Made by a program: the position numbers and the translations under genes. A stretch of 64,000 nucleotides of DNA from Rhodanobacter thiooxydans. GTDB lineage: Bacteria; Pseudomonadota; Gammaproteobacteria; Xanthomonadales; Rhodanobacteraceae. Shown piece by piece: positions 1 to 8,999 of the stretch. Every line of letters starts with the position of its first letter. Position 1 is the stretch's first letter. The stretch covers positions 744,001 through 808,000 of the forward strand of contig NZ_CP127409.1 of NCBI RefSeq assembly GCF_030291135.1. Reading direction: 5' to 3'. The notes under the pieces were generated by a model. It worked only from the letters and a program-made list of their open reading frames with translations, had not been told where the DNA came from and did no database searches.

Positions 1-1424
1 TCGTTGGACGGTTCGTCGAGCAGCAGCACGTTGCCGCCCTGCAGCAGGGTCTTGGCCATGTGCAGGCGGCCGCGTTCGCCGCCGGACAGGCTGCCGACGA
101 TCTTCTGCTGGTCGGTGCCCTTGAAGTTGAAGCGGCCGATGTAGGCGCGCGACTGGATCTCGAAGTTGCCGATGGTGAGGATGTCCGAGCCGCCGGAGAC
201 TTCCTGCCACACGTTGTTCTTCGGGTCGAGCGCGTCGCGCGACTGGTCGACATAAGCCAGCTTGGTGGTGTGGCCCAGCTTTACCTCGCCGGTGTCCGGC
301 TGCTCCTTGCCCATGATCATCTTCATCAGGGTGGACTTGCCCGCGCCGTTCGGGCCGATCACGCCGATGATCGCGCCCGGCGGCACCTTGAACGACAGGT
401 CTTCGATCAGCACGCGATCGCCGAACGACTTGGTCACGTTCTTGAACTCGATCACCTCCTGGCCCAGCCGCTCGCCCGGCGGGATGAAGATTTCATTGGT
501 CTCGTTGCGGCGCTGGTAGTCGACCGAGTTCAGCTCCTCAAAGCGGGCCAGGCGGGCCTTGCCCTTGGACTGGCGGCCCTTGGCGGCTGAACGCACCCAC
601 TCCAGCTCCTTCGCGATGGCCTTCTGGCGCGACTTCTCGGTGTTGGCTTCCTGCTTCAGGCGAGCGTCCTTCTGCTCCAGCCATTCGGTGTAGTTGCCCT
701 TCCACGGGATGCCGCGGCCGCGGTCGAGTTCGAGGATCCACTCGGCGGCGTTGTCGAGGAAGTAGCGGTCATGGGTGACTGCCACCACGGTGCCCGGATA
801 GTCGTGCAGGAACTGCTCCAGCCAGTCCACCGACTCGGCGTCCAGATGGTTGGTTGGCTCGTCCAGCAGCAGCATGTCCGGCTTGGACAGCAGCAGGCGG
901 CATAACGCGACGCGGCGTTTCTCGCCGCCGGACAGTGGGCCGATGATCGCGTCCCAGGCCGGCAGGCGCAGCGCGTCGGCGGCCACTTCCAGCTGGCGCT
1001 CCAGCGCATGGGCGTCGTTGGCGGCGAGCAGGTTTTCCAGTTGCTCCTGTTCCTTGGCCAGCTTGTCGAAATCCGCGCCGTCCTCGGCGTAGGCGGCGTA
1101 GACTTCTTCCAGCCGCTTCTGCGCGTCGAGGATCACCGAGACGCCTTCCTCAACCACTTCGCGCACGGTCTTTGCCGGATTCAGGTCCGGCTCCTGCGCC
1201 AGGTAGCCGATCTTGGTGCCCGGTTGTGCGCGCGCCTCGCCCTGGAAGTCGGTATCCACGCCGGCCATGATCTTCAGCACGGTGGACTTGCCCGCGCCGT
1301 TGACGCCAAGCAGGCCGATCTTGGCGCCGGGGAAGAAGCTGAGCGAGATGTCCTTGATGATCTGTCGCTTCGGCGGGACGATCTTGCTGACCCCGTTCAT
1401 GGTGTAGATGTACTGCGAGCTCAT
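1..1424 (-). CDS. ettA: EttA, energy-dependent translational throttle ABC-F ATPase (3' end cut by window)
   Basis: ABC-F proteins bind the ribosomal E site. EttA gates entry of 70S initiation complexes into elongation according to the ADP/ATP ratio. The visible 474 codons are the N-terminal part of a protein usually about 555 residues long; the C-terminus lies beyond base 1. The start reads MSSQYIYTMNGVSKIVPPKR, an N-terminus characteristic of EttA rather than Uup or YheS. Two ATPase cassettes are present, with Walker A motifs GVNGAGKST and GPNGAGKST and signatures LSGGEKRR and LSGGERGR, separated by the charged ABC-F linker. There is no membrane segment, as expected for a cytosolic protein. 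It is divergent from glyA. A perfect TATAAT lies about 70 bases upstream of the start. Confidence 0.95.
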   Translation of the reverse strand, partial: MSSQYIYTMNGVSKIVPPKRQIIKDISLSFFPGAKIGLLGVNGAGKSTVLKIMAGVDTDFQGEARAQPGTKIGYLAQEPDLNPAKTVREVVEEGVSVILDAQKRLEEVYAAYAEDGADFDKLAKEQEQLENLLAANDAHALERQLEVAADALRLPAWDAIIGPLSGGEKRRVALCRLLLSKPDMLLLDEPTNHLDAESVDWLEQFLHDYPGTVVAVTHDRYFLDNAAEWILELDRGRGIPWKGNYTEWLEQKDARLKQEANTEKSRQKAIAKELEWVRSAAKGRQSKGKARLARFEELNSVDYQRRNETNEIFIPPGERLGQEVIEFKNVTKSFGDRVLIEDLSFKVPPGAIIGVIGPNGAGKSTLMKMIMGKEQPDTGEVKLGHTTKLAYVDQSRDALDPKNNVWQEVSGGSDILTIGNFEIQSRAYIGRFNFKGTDQQKIVGSLSGGERGRLHMAKTLLQGGNVLLLDEPSN

Positions 1425-1494
1425 GCAACCTCCGAAGGCGTGCGCCGCACCGCCTGCTTGGGTCGGCACGGAAAGGGAATTCGTCAAACCGCGC

Positions 1495-1500
1495 ATTATA
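1495..1500 (-). promoter_or_regulatory. Candidate -10 box for ettA
   Basis: The minus strand reads TATAAT exactly here, 71 bases upstream of the ettA start and in an otherwise GC-rich spacer. No convincing -35 hexamer is seen 16-18 bases further upstream, so the call rests on the -10 match and position alone. Confidence 0.35.
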
Positions 1501-1612
1501 GCGGCTTGTGGCCCTGCGCCGATGCCGCCGCCCGGGTCCGCCCGGCGGTGGCCGCAAACGCCCGGCAGCGCTACACTTTCCGGCTAATCCCCCATCACCT
1601 GCCGAGGCCAGA

Positions 1613-2866
1613 ATGTTCCCCAAGGACTGCACGATTGCCGGTTACGACGACGAACTGGCCAAGGCCATCGCCGACGAGGGCCAGCGCCAGGAAGATCACG
1701 TCGAGCTGATCGCCTCGGAGAACTACGCCAGCCCGCGGGTGATGGAAGCACAGGGCTCCAAGCTCACCAACAAGTACGCCGAGGGTTACCCGGGCAAGCG
1801 CTACTACGGCGGCTGCGAGTACGTGGACGTCGCCGAGAAGCTGGCGATCGAGCGGCTGAAGCAGCTGTTCGACTGCGACTACGCCAACGTGCAGCCGCAC
1901 TCCGGCTCGCAGGCGAACCAGGCGGTGTACTTCGCGCTGCTGCAGCCGGGCGACAAGATTCTCGGCATGAGCCTGGCCCACGGTGGGCATCTCACCCACG
2001 GCGCCAAGGTGAATCTCTCCGGCAAGATCCTCGACGCGGTGCAGTACGGCGTCGACGAGAACGGCCTGGTCGACTACGACGAGGTCGAGCGCCTCGCCGT
2101 CGAGCACCAGCCGAAGATGATCGTGGCCGGGTTCTCCGCCTATTCGCAGGTGATGGACTGGGCGCGTTTCCGCGCCATCGCCGACAAGGTCGGCGCGTAT
2201 CTGTTCGTGGACATGGCGCACGTCGCCGGCCTGGTCGCCGCGGGTGTTTACCCCAGCCCGCTGCCGCATGCGCACGTGGTCACCTCGACCACCCACAAGA
2301 CCCTGCGCGGCCCGCGCGGCGGCATCATCGTGGCCAAGGGTGCCGGCGAGGAGATCGAGAAGAAGCTGCAATCGATCGTGTTCCCCGGCATCCAGGGCGG
2401 CCCGCTGATGCACGTGATCGCGGCCAAGGCGGTGGCGTTCAAGGAGGCGCTGGAGCCTGCGTTCAAGACCTATCAGGCCCAGGTGGTGAAGAACGCCAAG
2501 GCGATGGCGAAGACCTTCATCGCACGCGGCTACAAGATCGTCTCCGGCGGCACCGAGAACCACCTGATGCTGGTCGACCTGATCGGTCGCGAGGTCACCG
2601 GCAAGGCCGCTGAGGAAGCGCTGGGCAAGGCGCACATCACGGTCAACAAGAATGCGGTGCCGAACGACCCGCGCAAGCCCTTCGTCACTTCCGGCCTGCG
2701 CGTCGGCACCCCGGCCGTCACCACCCGCGGCTACATGGAAGCGGACGTGACCGAACTGGCGAACTGGATCTGCGATGTGCTGGACGCGCCGAACGACGAG
2801 GCGGTGATCGCCCGCGTGCGCGAGGCGGTGACGGCGCAGTGCCGGAAGTTTCCGGTGTATGGCTGA
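1613..2866 (+). CDS. glyA: Serine hydroxymethyltransferase
   Basis: A cytosolic PLP enzyme that interconverts serine and glycine while charging tetrahydrofolate with a one-carbon unit. The product is 417 residues, the normal bacterial length. The N-terminus [19 protein letters not shown] and the blocks [10 protein letters not shown] and [12 protein letters not shown] are typical. The PLP-binding lysine is K229 in [16 protein letters not shown]. The start at 1613 is chosen because GlyA homology begins there. The reading frame is open about 105 bases further upstream, but that extension looks non-coding (arginine/proline rich). It is followed by nrdR after a 99-base gap holding a degenerate inverted repeat. 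Confidence 0.97.
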   Translation: MFPKDCTIAGYDDELAKAIADEGQRQEDHVELIASENYASPRVMEAQGSKLTNKYAEGYPGKRYYGGCEYVDVAEKLAIERLKQLFDCDYANVQPHSGSQANQAVYFALLQPGDKILGMSLAHGGHLTHGAKVNLSGKILDAVQYGVDENGLVDYDEVERLAVEHQPKMIVAGFSAYSQVMDWARFRAIADKVGAYLFVDMAHVAGLVAAGVYPSPLPHAHVVTSTTHKTLRGPRGGIIVAKGAGEEIEKKLQSIVFPGIQGGPLMHVIAAKAVAFKEALEPAFKTYQAQVVKNAKAMAKTFIARGYKIVSGGTENHLMLVDLIGREVTGKAAEEALGKAHITVNKNAVPNDPRKPFVTSGLRVGTPAVTTRGYMEADVTELANWICDVLDAPNDEAVIARVREAVTAQCRKFPVYG

Positions 2867-2872
2867 GGTGCA

Positions 2873-2959
2873 GGGATTGGGGAGTCGGGATTCGGAAGAG
2901 TCCCGGGTTCCGTGAGCTTGTGCTTTTTCCGAAACCCCAAATTCCCATCCCGAATTCCG
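2873..2959. repeat. Imperfect palindromic intergenic repeat, type 3
   Basis: The left arm is GGATTGGGGAGTCGGGATTC and the right arm is a degenerate complement, roughly CCCAAATTCCCATCCCGAAT, separated by about 45 bases. Similar arms built from GGGAAT/GGGATT and their complements occur at 16860-16950 and 49429-49469. This suggests a dispersed extragenic element of the xanthomonad type. It may fold into a long stem between glyA and nrdR. Confidence 0.5.
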
Positions 2960-2965
2960 TAAAAA

Positions 2966-3478
2966 ATGCATTGCCCCTTCTGCCAGCACGAAGACACCCG
3001 CGTCATCGACTCCCGGCTGACCGAGGACGGCAGCAGTGTGCGTCGTCGTCGTGAGTGCGAGCAATGTGGTGAACGCTTCAACACGTTCGAGACGGCCGAG
3101 CTGAAGCTGCCGACGGTCGTGAAGAGCGGCGAGCGGCGCGAGACGTTCGACGAGCGCAAGCTGCGGGTGAGTTTCGAGCGCGCGCTGCAGAAACGGCCGG
3201 TGACCAGCGACGCGGTGGACGCGGCGGTACGCGCCATCGTCAACGACCTGCGCCGCAGCGGCGAGCGCGAGGTGCCGTCGCGCCAGGTGGGCGAACTGGT
3301 GATGCGCGAGCTGAAGAACCTCGACCAGGTCGCCTACGTGCGTTTCGCCTCGGTCTACCGCAAGTTCGAGGACGTGCACGCGTTCCGCGAGGAGATCGAG
3401 CGCCTGGAGCGCGACCTTCCCGGGCTGGCCGAACTGCAGTTGCCGTTGCTGGGCGGCGGCAAACGCGAAGGCAAGTGA
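2966..3478 (+). CDS. nrdR: Transcriptional repressor NrdR
   Basis: A zinc-ribbon/ATP-cone repressor of ribonucleotide reductase genes, responding to the dATP/ATP balance. The product is 170 residues. Zinc ligands C3, C6, C31 and C34 sit in MHCPFC and CEQCGERF, with the basic patch VRRRREC between them. The ATP-cone covers about residues 48-140 ([14 protein letters not shown] onwards). It lies between glyA and ribD, a common proteobacterial arrangement. Twenty bases separate it from ribD, so co-transcription is likely. The NrdR boxes it would bind are not expected in this window. Confidence 0.95.
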   Translation: MHCPFCQHEDTRVIDSRLTEDGSSVRRRRECEQCGERFNTFETAELKLPTVVKSGERRETFDERKLRVSFERALQKRPVTSDAVDAAVRAIVNDLRRSGEREVPSRQVGELVMRELKNLDQVAYVRFASVYRKFEDVHAFREEIERLERDLPGLAELQLPLLGGGKREGK

Positions 3479-3497
3479 CAGCCAGGGGCGCGGCATC

Positions 3498-4595
3498 GTG
3501 ACCGACTCTTTTTCGGCGGTAGACCACGCCCACATGGCGCACGCCTTGCGCCTGGCCAGACGCGGCCTGTTCACCACCCAGCCCAACCCGCGCGTGGGCT
3601 GCGTGATCGCACGCGGCGACGAGGTGGTCGGCACCGGCTTTCACCAGCGCGCCGGCGAGCCGCATGCCGAGGTATACGCGCTGCGCGAAGCGGGCGGGCG
3701 CGCGCGCGGCGCTACTGCCTACGTGACGCTGGAGCCATGTGCGCACCATGGACGCACGCCGCCGTGCGCCGATGCTCTGGTGGCCGCCGGCGTGTCACGG
3801 GTAGTGATCGCGGCGGAGGATCCGTTCCCGCAGGTCGACGGCCGCGGCATCGGCAAGCTGCGCGCCGCCGGCATCGCCGTCGAATCCGGCCTGATGCGCG
3901 AAGTGGCGCGCGAGCTGAACTGCGGCTTCTTCAGCCGGATCGAGCGCGGCCGTCCGTTCGTGCGGCTGAAGCTGGCGATGAGCCTGGACGGGCGCACCGC
4001 GCTGGCCAGCGGCGAATCGAAATGGATCACCGGTGCGGCTGCGCGCGCCGACGTGCAGCGCTGGCGCGCGCGCAGCTCGGCGATCCTCACCGGCAGCGGC
4101 ACCGTGCTGGCTGACGACCCGCGGCTCACCGTGCGCTGGCCCGACGCCGCGACGTTCATGCCGCCGCTGCGCGTCGTGCTGGACCGCCAGCTGCGCACGC
4201 CGGCCGGCAGCCACGTGCTGGACGGTTCGGCGCCAACCCTGCTGCTGCACGGGGCGGCGGCCTCCTGCAACGATGGGCGCTTCACGCAGGTCGAGCGGAT
4301 GGTGCTGGCCACGCAGGACGATGTGCTCGACCTGCGCGCGGTGTTGGCCCTGCTGGCCGGGCGCGGCTGCAACGAGGTCCACGTGGAGGCCGGGCCGATC
4401 CTGTGCGGCGCGCTGCTCGCCGCCGGCCTGGTCGACGAGCTGCTGCTCTACATCGCCCCGCTGCTGCTGGGTGACAGCGCCCGCCCGCTGCTGCAGCTGC
4501 CCACGCTCGACGAGATGGCGCGGCGCTGGCAGTTGCAGGTGGTCGACCAGCGCATGCTCGGTGCCGACTGGCGGCTGCAGCTGCGCCCGGCGTGA
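3498..4595 (+). CDS. ribD: Bifunctional riboflavin biosynthesis deaminase/reductase RibD
   Basis: Carries out deamination and then NADPH-dependent side-chain reduction of the pyrimidine intermediate made from GTP. The product is 365 residues. The N-terminal deaminase has the zinc-site residues H56-A-E58 in GEPHAEVYAL, with C81 and C90 in LEPCAHHGRTPPC. The C-terminal RibD_C reductase domain begins near residue 155 (RLKLAMSLDGRTALASG). The start is GTG, 19 bases after nrdR ends. It lies upstream of the FMN riboswitch, so the riboswitch should not control its transcription, unlike ribE and the genes below it. Confidence 0.96.
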   Translation: MTDSFSAVDHAHMAHALRLARRGLFTTQPNPRVGCVIARGDEVVGTGFHQRAGEPHAEVYALREAGGRARGATAYVTLEPCAHHGRTPPCADALVAAGVSRVVIAAEDPFPQVDGRGIGKLRAAGIAVESGLMREVARELNCGFFSRIERGRPFVRLKLAMSLDGRTALASGESKWITGAAARADVQRWRARSSAILTGSGTVLADDPRLTVRWPDAATFMPPLRVVLDRQLRTPAGSHVLDGSAPTLLLHGAAASCNDGRFTQVERMVLATQDDVLDLRAVLALLAGRGCNEVHVEAGPILCGALLAAGLVDELLLYIAPLLLGDSARPLLQLPTLDEMARRWQLQVVDQRMLGADWRLQLRPA

Positions 4596-4706
4596 GCCAT
4601 TCGGGTGTGCGCCCCGGCGAACGCTGCATCCGCCACGGTGGCACGCGAGCCGGCGTGACGGCGGTGCTAGACTGCGTCGGCCGGCCTTGCCGGCAAACAC
4701 TACATA

Positions 4707-4882
4707 GCGTCTTCAGGGCGGGGTGAAATTCCCCACCGGCGGTAGGCCCCGGTTTTTACGGTTTGGGGCGAGCCCGTGAGCGCTTCCGGTCATGCCGGAA
4801 GGTCAGCAGATCCGGTCGGATTCCGGAGCCGACGGTTGGAAGCGGACGACCGCTTCCTCACAGTCCGGATAAAGAGAAGACG
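4707..4882 (+). promoter_or_regulatory. FMN riboswitch (RFN element)
   Basis: All the conserved RFN blocks are present in order: CTTCAGGGCGGGGTGAAATT and CCCCACCGGCGGT, then AGCCCGTGAGCG, GGTCAGCAGATCCGGT, GATTCCGGAGCCGACGG and the closing AGTCCGGATAAAGAGAAGA. Families with this architecture bind FMN and switch off riboflavin genes when FMN is plentiful. Its position between ribD and ribE predicts control of ribE and probably of ribB and ribH, but not of ribD. Confidence 0.96.
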
Positions 4883-4929
4883 GCACGGCGGGCGCTTCAC
4901 GGCGCGTGCCAGGCCTCATGCCTTGAGGC
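4882..4929 (+). promoter_or_regulatory. Candidate expression-platform hairpins after the FMN riboswitch
   Basis: Two consecutive inverted repeats follow the aptamer. GGCACG (4882-4887) pairs with CGTGCC (4905-4910). GCCTCA (4913-4918) pairs with TGAGGC (4924-4929) across a five-base loop. Neither is followed by a run of T, so a classical intrinsic terminator is unlikely. Translational or Rho-dependent control is the alternative. The function is inferred from position only. Confidence 0.4.
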
Positions 4930-5013
4930 GTACTCGCTCACAACATGCGGGATACGTTTCATGAAAGCCATCGCCATCATGCAGTCCATCACCCTCCGGT
5001 CGGAGGTGCGCTG

Positions 5014-5655
5014 ATGTTCACCGGCATCATCCAGTCCGTGGGCCGCGTCGCACGGCTCGAACCGCGCGGCGGCGACGTGCGGCTGGCCGTCGATACCGCC
5101 GACCTCGATCTTGCCGACGTGCAGCTGGGCGATTCGATCGCCGTGTCCGGTGTGTGCCTCACCGCGATCACGCTGGAGCCGCGCGGCTTCAGCGCGGACG
5201 TCTCCAACGAGACCTTGTCGCTGACCTCGCTGGGCCAGCTGAAGGCCGGCGATCCGGTGAACCTGGAGAAGGCGCTGCGCCTGGCCGACCGGCTAGGCGG
5301 GCACCTGGTCTCCGGTCACGTCGACGGCCTCGGCAAGGTAGTTTCGATCACGCCCGATGGCCGCTCGCAGCGCTGGACCTTCGAAGTGCCGGCGGCGCTG
5401 TCGCGCTACATCGCGGCGAAAGGCTCGGTCTGCATCGACGGCACCAGCCTCACCGTCAACGAGGTCGCCGGGTCGCGCTTCGGCGTCAACCTGATCCCGC
5501 ACACGGTCGAGCACACCGCATTCCATGCGCGCCGCGTGGGCGATGCGGTGAACATCGAAGTCGACGTGGTGGCGCGTTACATCGAGCGGCTGCTGTCCAG
5601 CGGCGAGACGCCGAGGCTGGACGAGGCGTTCCTCAAGCAGCACGGCTTTGCCTGA
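5014..5655 (+). CDS. ribE: Riboflavin synthase, alpha subunit
   Basis: Dismutates two lumazine molecules to riboflavin in the last step of the pathway. The product is 213 residues, the usual size, with two tandem lumazine-binding barrels. The N-terminus [16 protein letters not shown] is diagnostic. SISGV-type and SGHVDGLG loops occur in repeat 1, and the related [12 protein letters not shown] segment in repeat 2. The start at 5014 is chosen from that N-terminus. It has GGAGG 7 bases upstream and overlaps, as TGATG, the stop of a 17-codon reading frame beginning at 4961. That overlap could couple translation to events just after the riboswitch. ribB follows after a palindromic repeat. Confidence 0.96.
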   Translation: MFTGIIQSVGRVARLEPRGGDVRLAVDTADLDLADVQLGDSIAVSGVCLTAITLEPRGFSADVSNETLSLTSLGQLKAGDPVNLEKALRLADRLGGHLVSGHVDGLGKVVSITPDGRSQRWTFEVPAALSRYIAAKGSVCIDGTSLTVNEVAGSRFGVNLIPHTVEHTAFHARRVGDAVNIEVDVVARYIERLLSSGETPRLDEAFLKQHGFA

Positions 5656-5663
5656 TCTCCCGG

Positions 5664-5770
5664 CTCCTCCCCCTGCGAAGCAGGGGGAGGTTGGGAGGGG
5701 GTAGGGCTTTTGATTTCAGGATCAAGAGCGAACCCCTCCCCAACCCTCCCCCGCAAGCAGGGGAGGGGGA
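5664..5770. repeat. Type-1 palindromic intergenic repeat, copy R1 (ribE-ribB gap)
   Basis: Two G/C-block hairpins flank a T-rich centre. The first is CTCCCCCTGCGAAGCAGGGGGAG, written here as arms CTCCCCCTGC and GCAGGGGGAG. A middle part containing GGGCTTTTGA follows, and then a second block of CCCCTCCCCAACCCTCCCCC with GCAGGGGAGGGGG. The same plan recurs at seven other places in the window, always between genes. Confidence 0.8.
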
Positions 5771-5793
5771 ACATCTTCCTCAAAGGAATACCC

Positions 5794-6885
5794 ATGGCTT
5801 TCAACTCCATCCCCGACATCCTCGACGACCTCCGCGCCGGCCGCATGGTCGTCATCCTCGACGACGAGGACCGCGAGAACGAGGGCGACCTGATCATGGC
5901 TGCGCAGATGGTGCGGCCGGAGGACGTCAACTTCATGGTGCGCGAGGCGCGCGGCCTGCTCTGTCTCACCCTCACCGAGCAGCGCACGCGCCAGCTCGGC
6001 CTGCGCCCGATGGTCAGCGACAACACCTCGGCCTACCACACCAACTTCACCGTCTCGATCGAGGCGGCCGAGGGCGTCACCACCGGGATCTCGGCGCACG
6101 ACCGCGCACGCACGATCCAGGTGGCGGTGAAGTCGGACGCGAAGCCGCAGGACCTGTCGCAGCCGGGCCACATCTTCCCGCTCACCGCGCAACCCGGTGG
6201 CGTGCTGACCCGCGCCGGACACACCGAGGCCGGCTGCGACCTGGCCGCGCTGGCCGGACTGGAGCCGTCGGCGGTGCTGATCGAGATCCTGCACGAGGAC
6301 GGCTCGATGGCGCGCAGGCCGGAACTGGAGATCTTCGCGCAGAAGCACGGTCTGAAGATCGGCACCATCGCCGACCTGATCCGCTATCGCCTGGAGACCG
6401 AGAAGACCGTGCAGCGCGTGCATGAGGAAGACGTGGACACCGAGTTCGGCTCGTTCCGCCTGGTCGCCTACCGCGACGCGATCCGCCGTGGCCTGCACTA
6501 CGCGCTGGTACGCGGCAAGGTCAACGACGGTGCGCCGGTGCTGACCCGCGTGCATGTGCGCAATACGCTGTCTGACGTGCTGCACCTGAAACGCGACGAC
6601 CTCGGCCTCACCGTCACCTCGGCCTTGCGACGCATCGCCGACGAGGATCGCGGCGTGCTGCTGGTGCTGTCCGGCGAGGACACCCCCGAGGCGCTGCTGG
6701 CCCGGCTCAACCGCCAGCCCGGCACGCAGGCGCCGGAAGAAGCGCAGCAGCAGGAATGGCGCCAGCTCGGTCTCGGCGCGCAGATTTTGGTCGACCTCGG
6801 CGTGCGCCGCCTGCGCGTGCTGGGCACGCCGCGCAAGATGGTCGGGCTGGGCGGTTTCGGGCTGGAAGTGGTCGAATACGTGTGA
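5794..6885 (+). CDS. ribB: 3,4-dihydroxy-2-butanone-4-phosphate synthase with degenerate GTP cyclohydrolase II domain (RibBX type)
   Basis: Converts ribulose 5-phosphate to the four-carbon precursor of lumazine. The product is 363 residues. The N-terminal DHBP synthase domain (about residues 1-205) carries the acidic metal site [10 protein letters not shown] and the later [12 protein letters not shown] segment. The C-terminal region (about 210-363) aligns in layout with GTP cyclohydrolase II. It has none of the three zinc-binding cysteines of that enzyme and no RHEGRG-type arginine motif, so it is unlikely to open GTP. Such RibBX hybrids are known in proteobacteria, and a separate ribA is expected elsewhere. 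The start is the ATG after CAAAGGAATACCC. Confidence 0.9.
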   Translation: MAFNSIPDILDDLRAGRMVVILDDEDRENEGDLIMAAQMVRPEDVNFMVREARGLLCLTLTEQRTRQLGLRPMVSDNTSAYHTNFTVSIEAAEGVTTGISAHDRARTIQVAVKSDAKPQDLSQPGHIFPLTAQPGGVLTRAGHTEAGCDLAALAGLEPSAVLIEILHEDGSMARRPELEIFAQKHGLKIGTIADLIRYRLETEKTVQRVHEEDVDTEFGSFRLVAYRDAIRRGLHYALVRGKVNDGAPVLTRVHVRNTLSDVLHLKRDDLGLTVTSALRRIADEDRGVLLVLSGEDTPEALLARLNRQPGTQAPEEAQQQEWRQLGLGAQILVDLGVRRLRVLGTPRKMVGLGGFGLEVVEYV

Positions 6886-7040
6886 AACCTCTCCTGCTGC
6901 GCAGGGTGGGCACTCCCCGCCGGCCTTTGCATTTGTCTTGTGCTTGACGCAGGGCGGGGGCGGTGACTGCCCTGCGAAGCGGCTCCGATTCGCCATGACG
7001 CCGCCCTGCAACCATTGCTTCGGCACCGTATGATCGACTC

Positions 7041-7985
7041 ATGCCTGAAACCCGCATCCGCCTGATCGCTCCCTCCGGTTACCCGCACGATCGCGCCGCG
7101 ATGACGCGCGGCGTGACGCGTTTGCGCGAGGCCGGTTGCGTATTGAGCAGCCTGGAGGTGCTCGATCGCAGCGAGCAGCGCTACGCCGGCAGCGACGCGC
7201 AGCGGGCCGGCGACCTCAATGCGCTGGCCACGCTGGACGAACTGCCGGATATCGCGCTGGCGATCCGCGGCGGCTACGGCGCCACCCGCCTGCTGGCGCA
7301 GCTGCATTACGACGCCTTGCGCGAACGGCTCGGCGGCGGCAACACCTTGCTGGTCGGCCACAGCGATTTCACCGCCCTGCAGCTGGCACTGCATGCAAAG
7401 AGCGGCCTGTGCACCTTCAGCGGCCCGATGCTCGGCGCCGATTTCGGCGCCGAGACGCTCAGCGAATTCACCTGGCGGCATTTCTGGGACACCGTGCGCG
7501 CACCGGCAACGCAGGTCGAGTGGACTACCGCATCCGACGCCGACCTCGACGTGGAGGGCCCGCTGTGGGGTGGCAACCTGGCTGTGCTGTGCAGCCTGCT
7601 CGGCACGCCGTACTTCCCCGGCATCGATGGCCGCGGGATCGACGGCGGCATCCTGTTCGTCGAGGACATCGGCGAGCCGCCGTTCCGGATCGAGCGGATG
7701 CTGTATCAGCTGCACCTGTCCGGCGTGCTGGGGCGCCAGCGTGCGCTGCTGCTGGGCCATTTCAGCCAGTGCCGGCCCAGCAGCTACGACAACGGCTACG
7801 ACCTGGCCGACAGCTTCGCGCAGATCCGCCGCGCCAGCGCGATGCCGGTGATCGACGGCCTGCCGATCGGCCACGAGCCGGACAAGTTCACCCTGCCGTT
7901 CGGCGCGCCGGCACGGCTGCGGGTCGCTGGCGGCAAGGCGCAGCTGGATTTCAGCGGTTATCCGCACTTGCCACCTCAGTCCTGA
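7041..7985 (+). CDS. LD-carboxypeptidase, peptidase family S66
   Basis: S66 enzymes cut the L-Lys/DAP-D-Ala bond of recycled murein tetrapeptides in the cytoplasm. The product is 314 residues, near the LdcA length, and lacks a signal peptide. The nucleophile elbow is [12 protein letters not shown] with S108. The inferred partners are E208 in [18 protein letters not shown] and H278 in [16 protein letters not shown], the spacing expected for the family triad. It sits between ribB and ribH, an unusual place for murein recycling. Cut-off microcin-type members (MccF) belong to the same fold, so self-immunity cannot be excluded, though nothing nearby suggests it. Confidence 0.88.
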   Translation: MPETRIRLIAPSGYPHDRAAMTRGVTRLREAGCVLSSLEVLDRSEQRYAGSDAQRAGDLNALATLDELPDIALAIRGGYGATRLLAQLHYDALRERLGGGNTLLVGHSDFTALQLALHAKSGLCTFSGPMLGADFGAETLSEFTWRHFWDTVRAPATQVEWTTASDADLDVEGPLWGGNLAVLCSLLGTPYFPGIDGRGIDGGILFVEDIGEPPFRIERMLYQLHLSGVLGRQRALLLGHFSQCRPSSYDNGYDLADSFAQIRRASAMPVIDGLPIGHEPDKFTLPFGAPARLRVAGGKAQLDFSGYPHLPPQS

Positions 7986-7992
7986 CGCCCTG

Positions 7993-8015
7993 GCTCCCGC
8001 TGCCGGAGGGAGCCT
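7993..8015. other. Short perfect hairpin between the carboxypeptidase gene and ribH
   Basis: GGCTCCC (7993-7999) and GGGAGCC (8009-8015) form a seven-pair stem with a nine-base loop, just after the stop codon. No T-run follows, so this is at best a weak terminator or a pausing/attenuating structure. Confidence 0.35.
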
Positions 8016-8091
8016 GCGCGAGCAGTCCGGCGGACAAACCCGTAAAATGGCCGATCTGCATGGGCCGCGCGCCCCATCAAGGAAATCCGCA

Positions 8092-8553
8092 ATGAAGACC
8101 ATCGAAGGCGATTTCGCCACCCCGAAAGGCCGTTTCGCCATCGTCGCCGGCCGTTTCAACGGCTTCGTCGTGGAACCGCTGGTGGCTGGCGCACGCGACG
8201 CGCTGGTGCGCCACGGCGTGAAGGACGACGCGATCGAGCTGGTCCGCGTGCCGGGTGCGTGGGAGATCGCGCTGGTCGCGCACAAGTTGGCGAACTCCGG
8301 CAAGTACGCCGCGGTGATCGCGCTGGGTGCGGTGATCCGCGGTTCCACGCCGCATTTCGACTACGTCGCCGGCGAATGCGCCAAGGGCCTGGCCCAGGCC
8401 GCCTACAGCTCCGGCGTGCCGGTGGCGTTCGGCGTGCTGACCACCGACAGCATCGAGCAGGCGATCGAGCGCGCGGGCACCAAGGCCGGCAACAAGGGCG
8501 CCGACGCCGCGATCGCCGCGCTCGAGATGGTCAACCTGTACGGCAAGCTGTGA
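8092..8553 (+). CDS. ribH: 6,7-dimethyl-8-ribityllumazine synthase
   Basis: Condenses the pyrimidinedione and the four-carbon unit to lumazine, the substrate of RibE. The product is 153 residues, a normal length. The substrate-binding blocks [30 protein letters not shown] and [19 protein letters not shown] are all present, including the conserved histidine of the TPHFDYV loop. The start at 8092 follows AAGGAAATCCGCA and begins MKTIEGDF. An in-frame codon 45 bases upstream has no ribosome-binding site. The stop overlaps the nusB start (TGATG), so the two genes are translationally coupled. Confidence 0.96.
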   Translation: MKTIEGDFATPKGRFAIVAGRFNGFVVEPLVAGARDALVRHGVKDDAIELVRVPGAWEIALVAHKLANSGKYAAVIALGAVIRGSTPHFDYVAGECAKGLAQAAYSSGVPVAFGVLTTDSIEQAIERAGTKAGNKGADAAIAALEMVNLYGKL

Positions 8554-8999
8554 TGCACACGCGTCCCGAAGGCATCGACCTGGCCGCGCGCTCGCGCGCC
8601 CGCCGCCGTGCGCTGCAGGCGCTGTATGCGTGGCAGTTGAGCGGCAGCCACATGAATGCGGTGATCGACCAGTTCCGCCATGAGCAGGACATGGAAGTGG
8701 CCGACCTCGACTACTTCGAGGACCTGCTGCACGGCGTGGAGAACAACGTCGACGCTCTGGATGAAGCCCTGCGCCCGCACCTCGACCGCGAGGTGGCGCA
8801 GGTCGATCCGATCGAGCGCGCCGCGCTGCGGCTGGCCGCGTACGAGCTGAAGTTCCGTCCGGACGTGCCGTACCGGGTGATCATCAACGAGGCGATCGAG
8901 GTCACCAAGCGCTTCGGCGCCGACCATGGCCACAGCTACGTCAACGGCGTGCTGGACAAGCTGGCCGGCGAGTTGCGCGCGGTCGAGAAGCGCGGCTGA
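8553..8999 (+). CDS. nusB: Transcription antitermination factor NusB
   Basis: An RNA-binding partner of NusE/S10 in rRNA antitermination complexes. The product is 148 residues, all-helical in composition. It has the typical N-terminal ARSRARRRALQALYAWQLSG and the C-terminal block VPYRVIINEAIEVTKRFGADHGHSYVNGVLDKLA. Its ATG shares bases with the ribH stop, the widespread ribH-nusB linkage. Its own TGA overlaps the ATG of the following acetyltransferase, so three reading frames run without a gap. Confidence 0.96.
   Translation: MHTRPEGIDLAARSRARRRALQALYAWQLSGSHMNAVIDQFRHEQDMEVADLDYFEDLLHGVENNVDALDEALRPHLDREVAQVDPIERAALRLAAYELKFRPDVPYRVIINEAIEVTKRFGADHGHSYVNGVLDKLAGELRAVEKRG

Noticed and set aside
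60-590. Plus-strand frame at the window start
   Set aside because: Opposite strand of ettA; shadow of the ABC-F coding sequence.
1595-3634. A 679-codon open frame on the minus strand across glyA, nrdR and the start of ribD
   Set aside because: It is antisense to three well-recognised genes. The translation is low-complexity R/H/L/A-rich with no family features, an effect of high GC at third positions.
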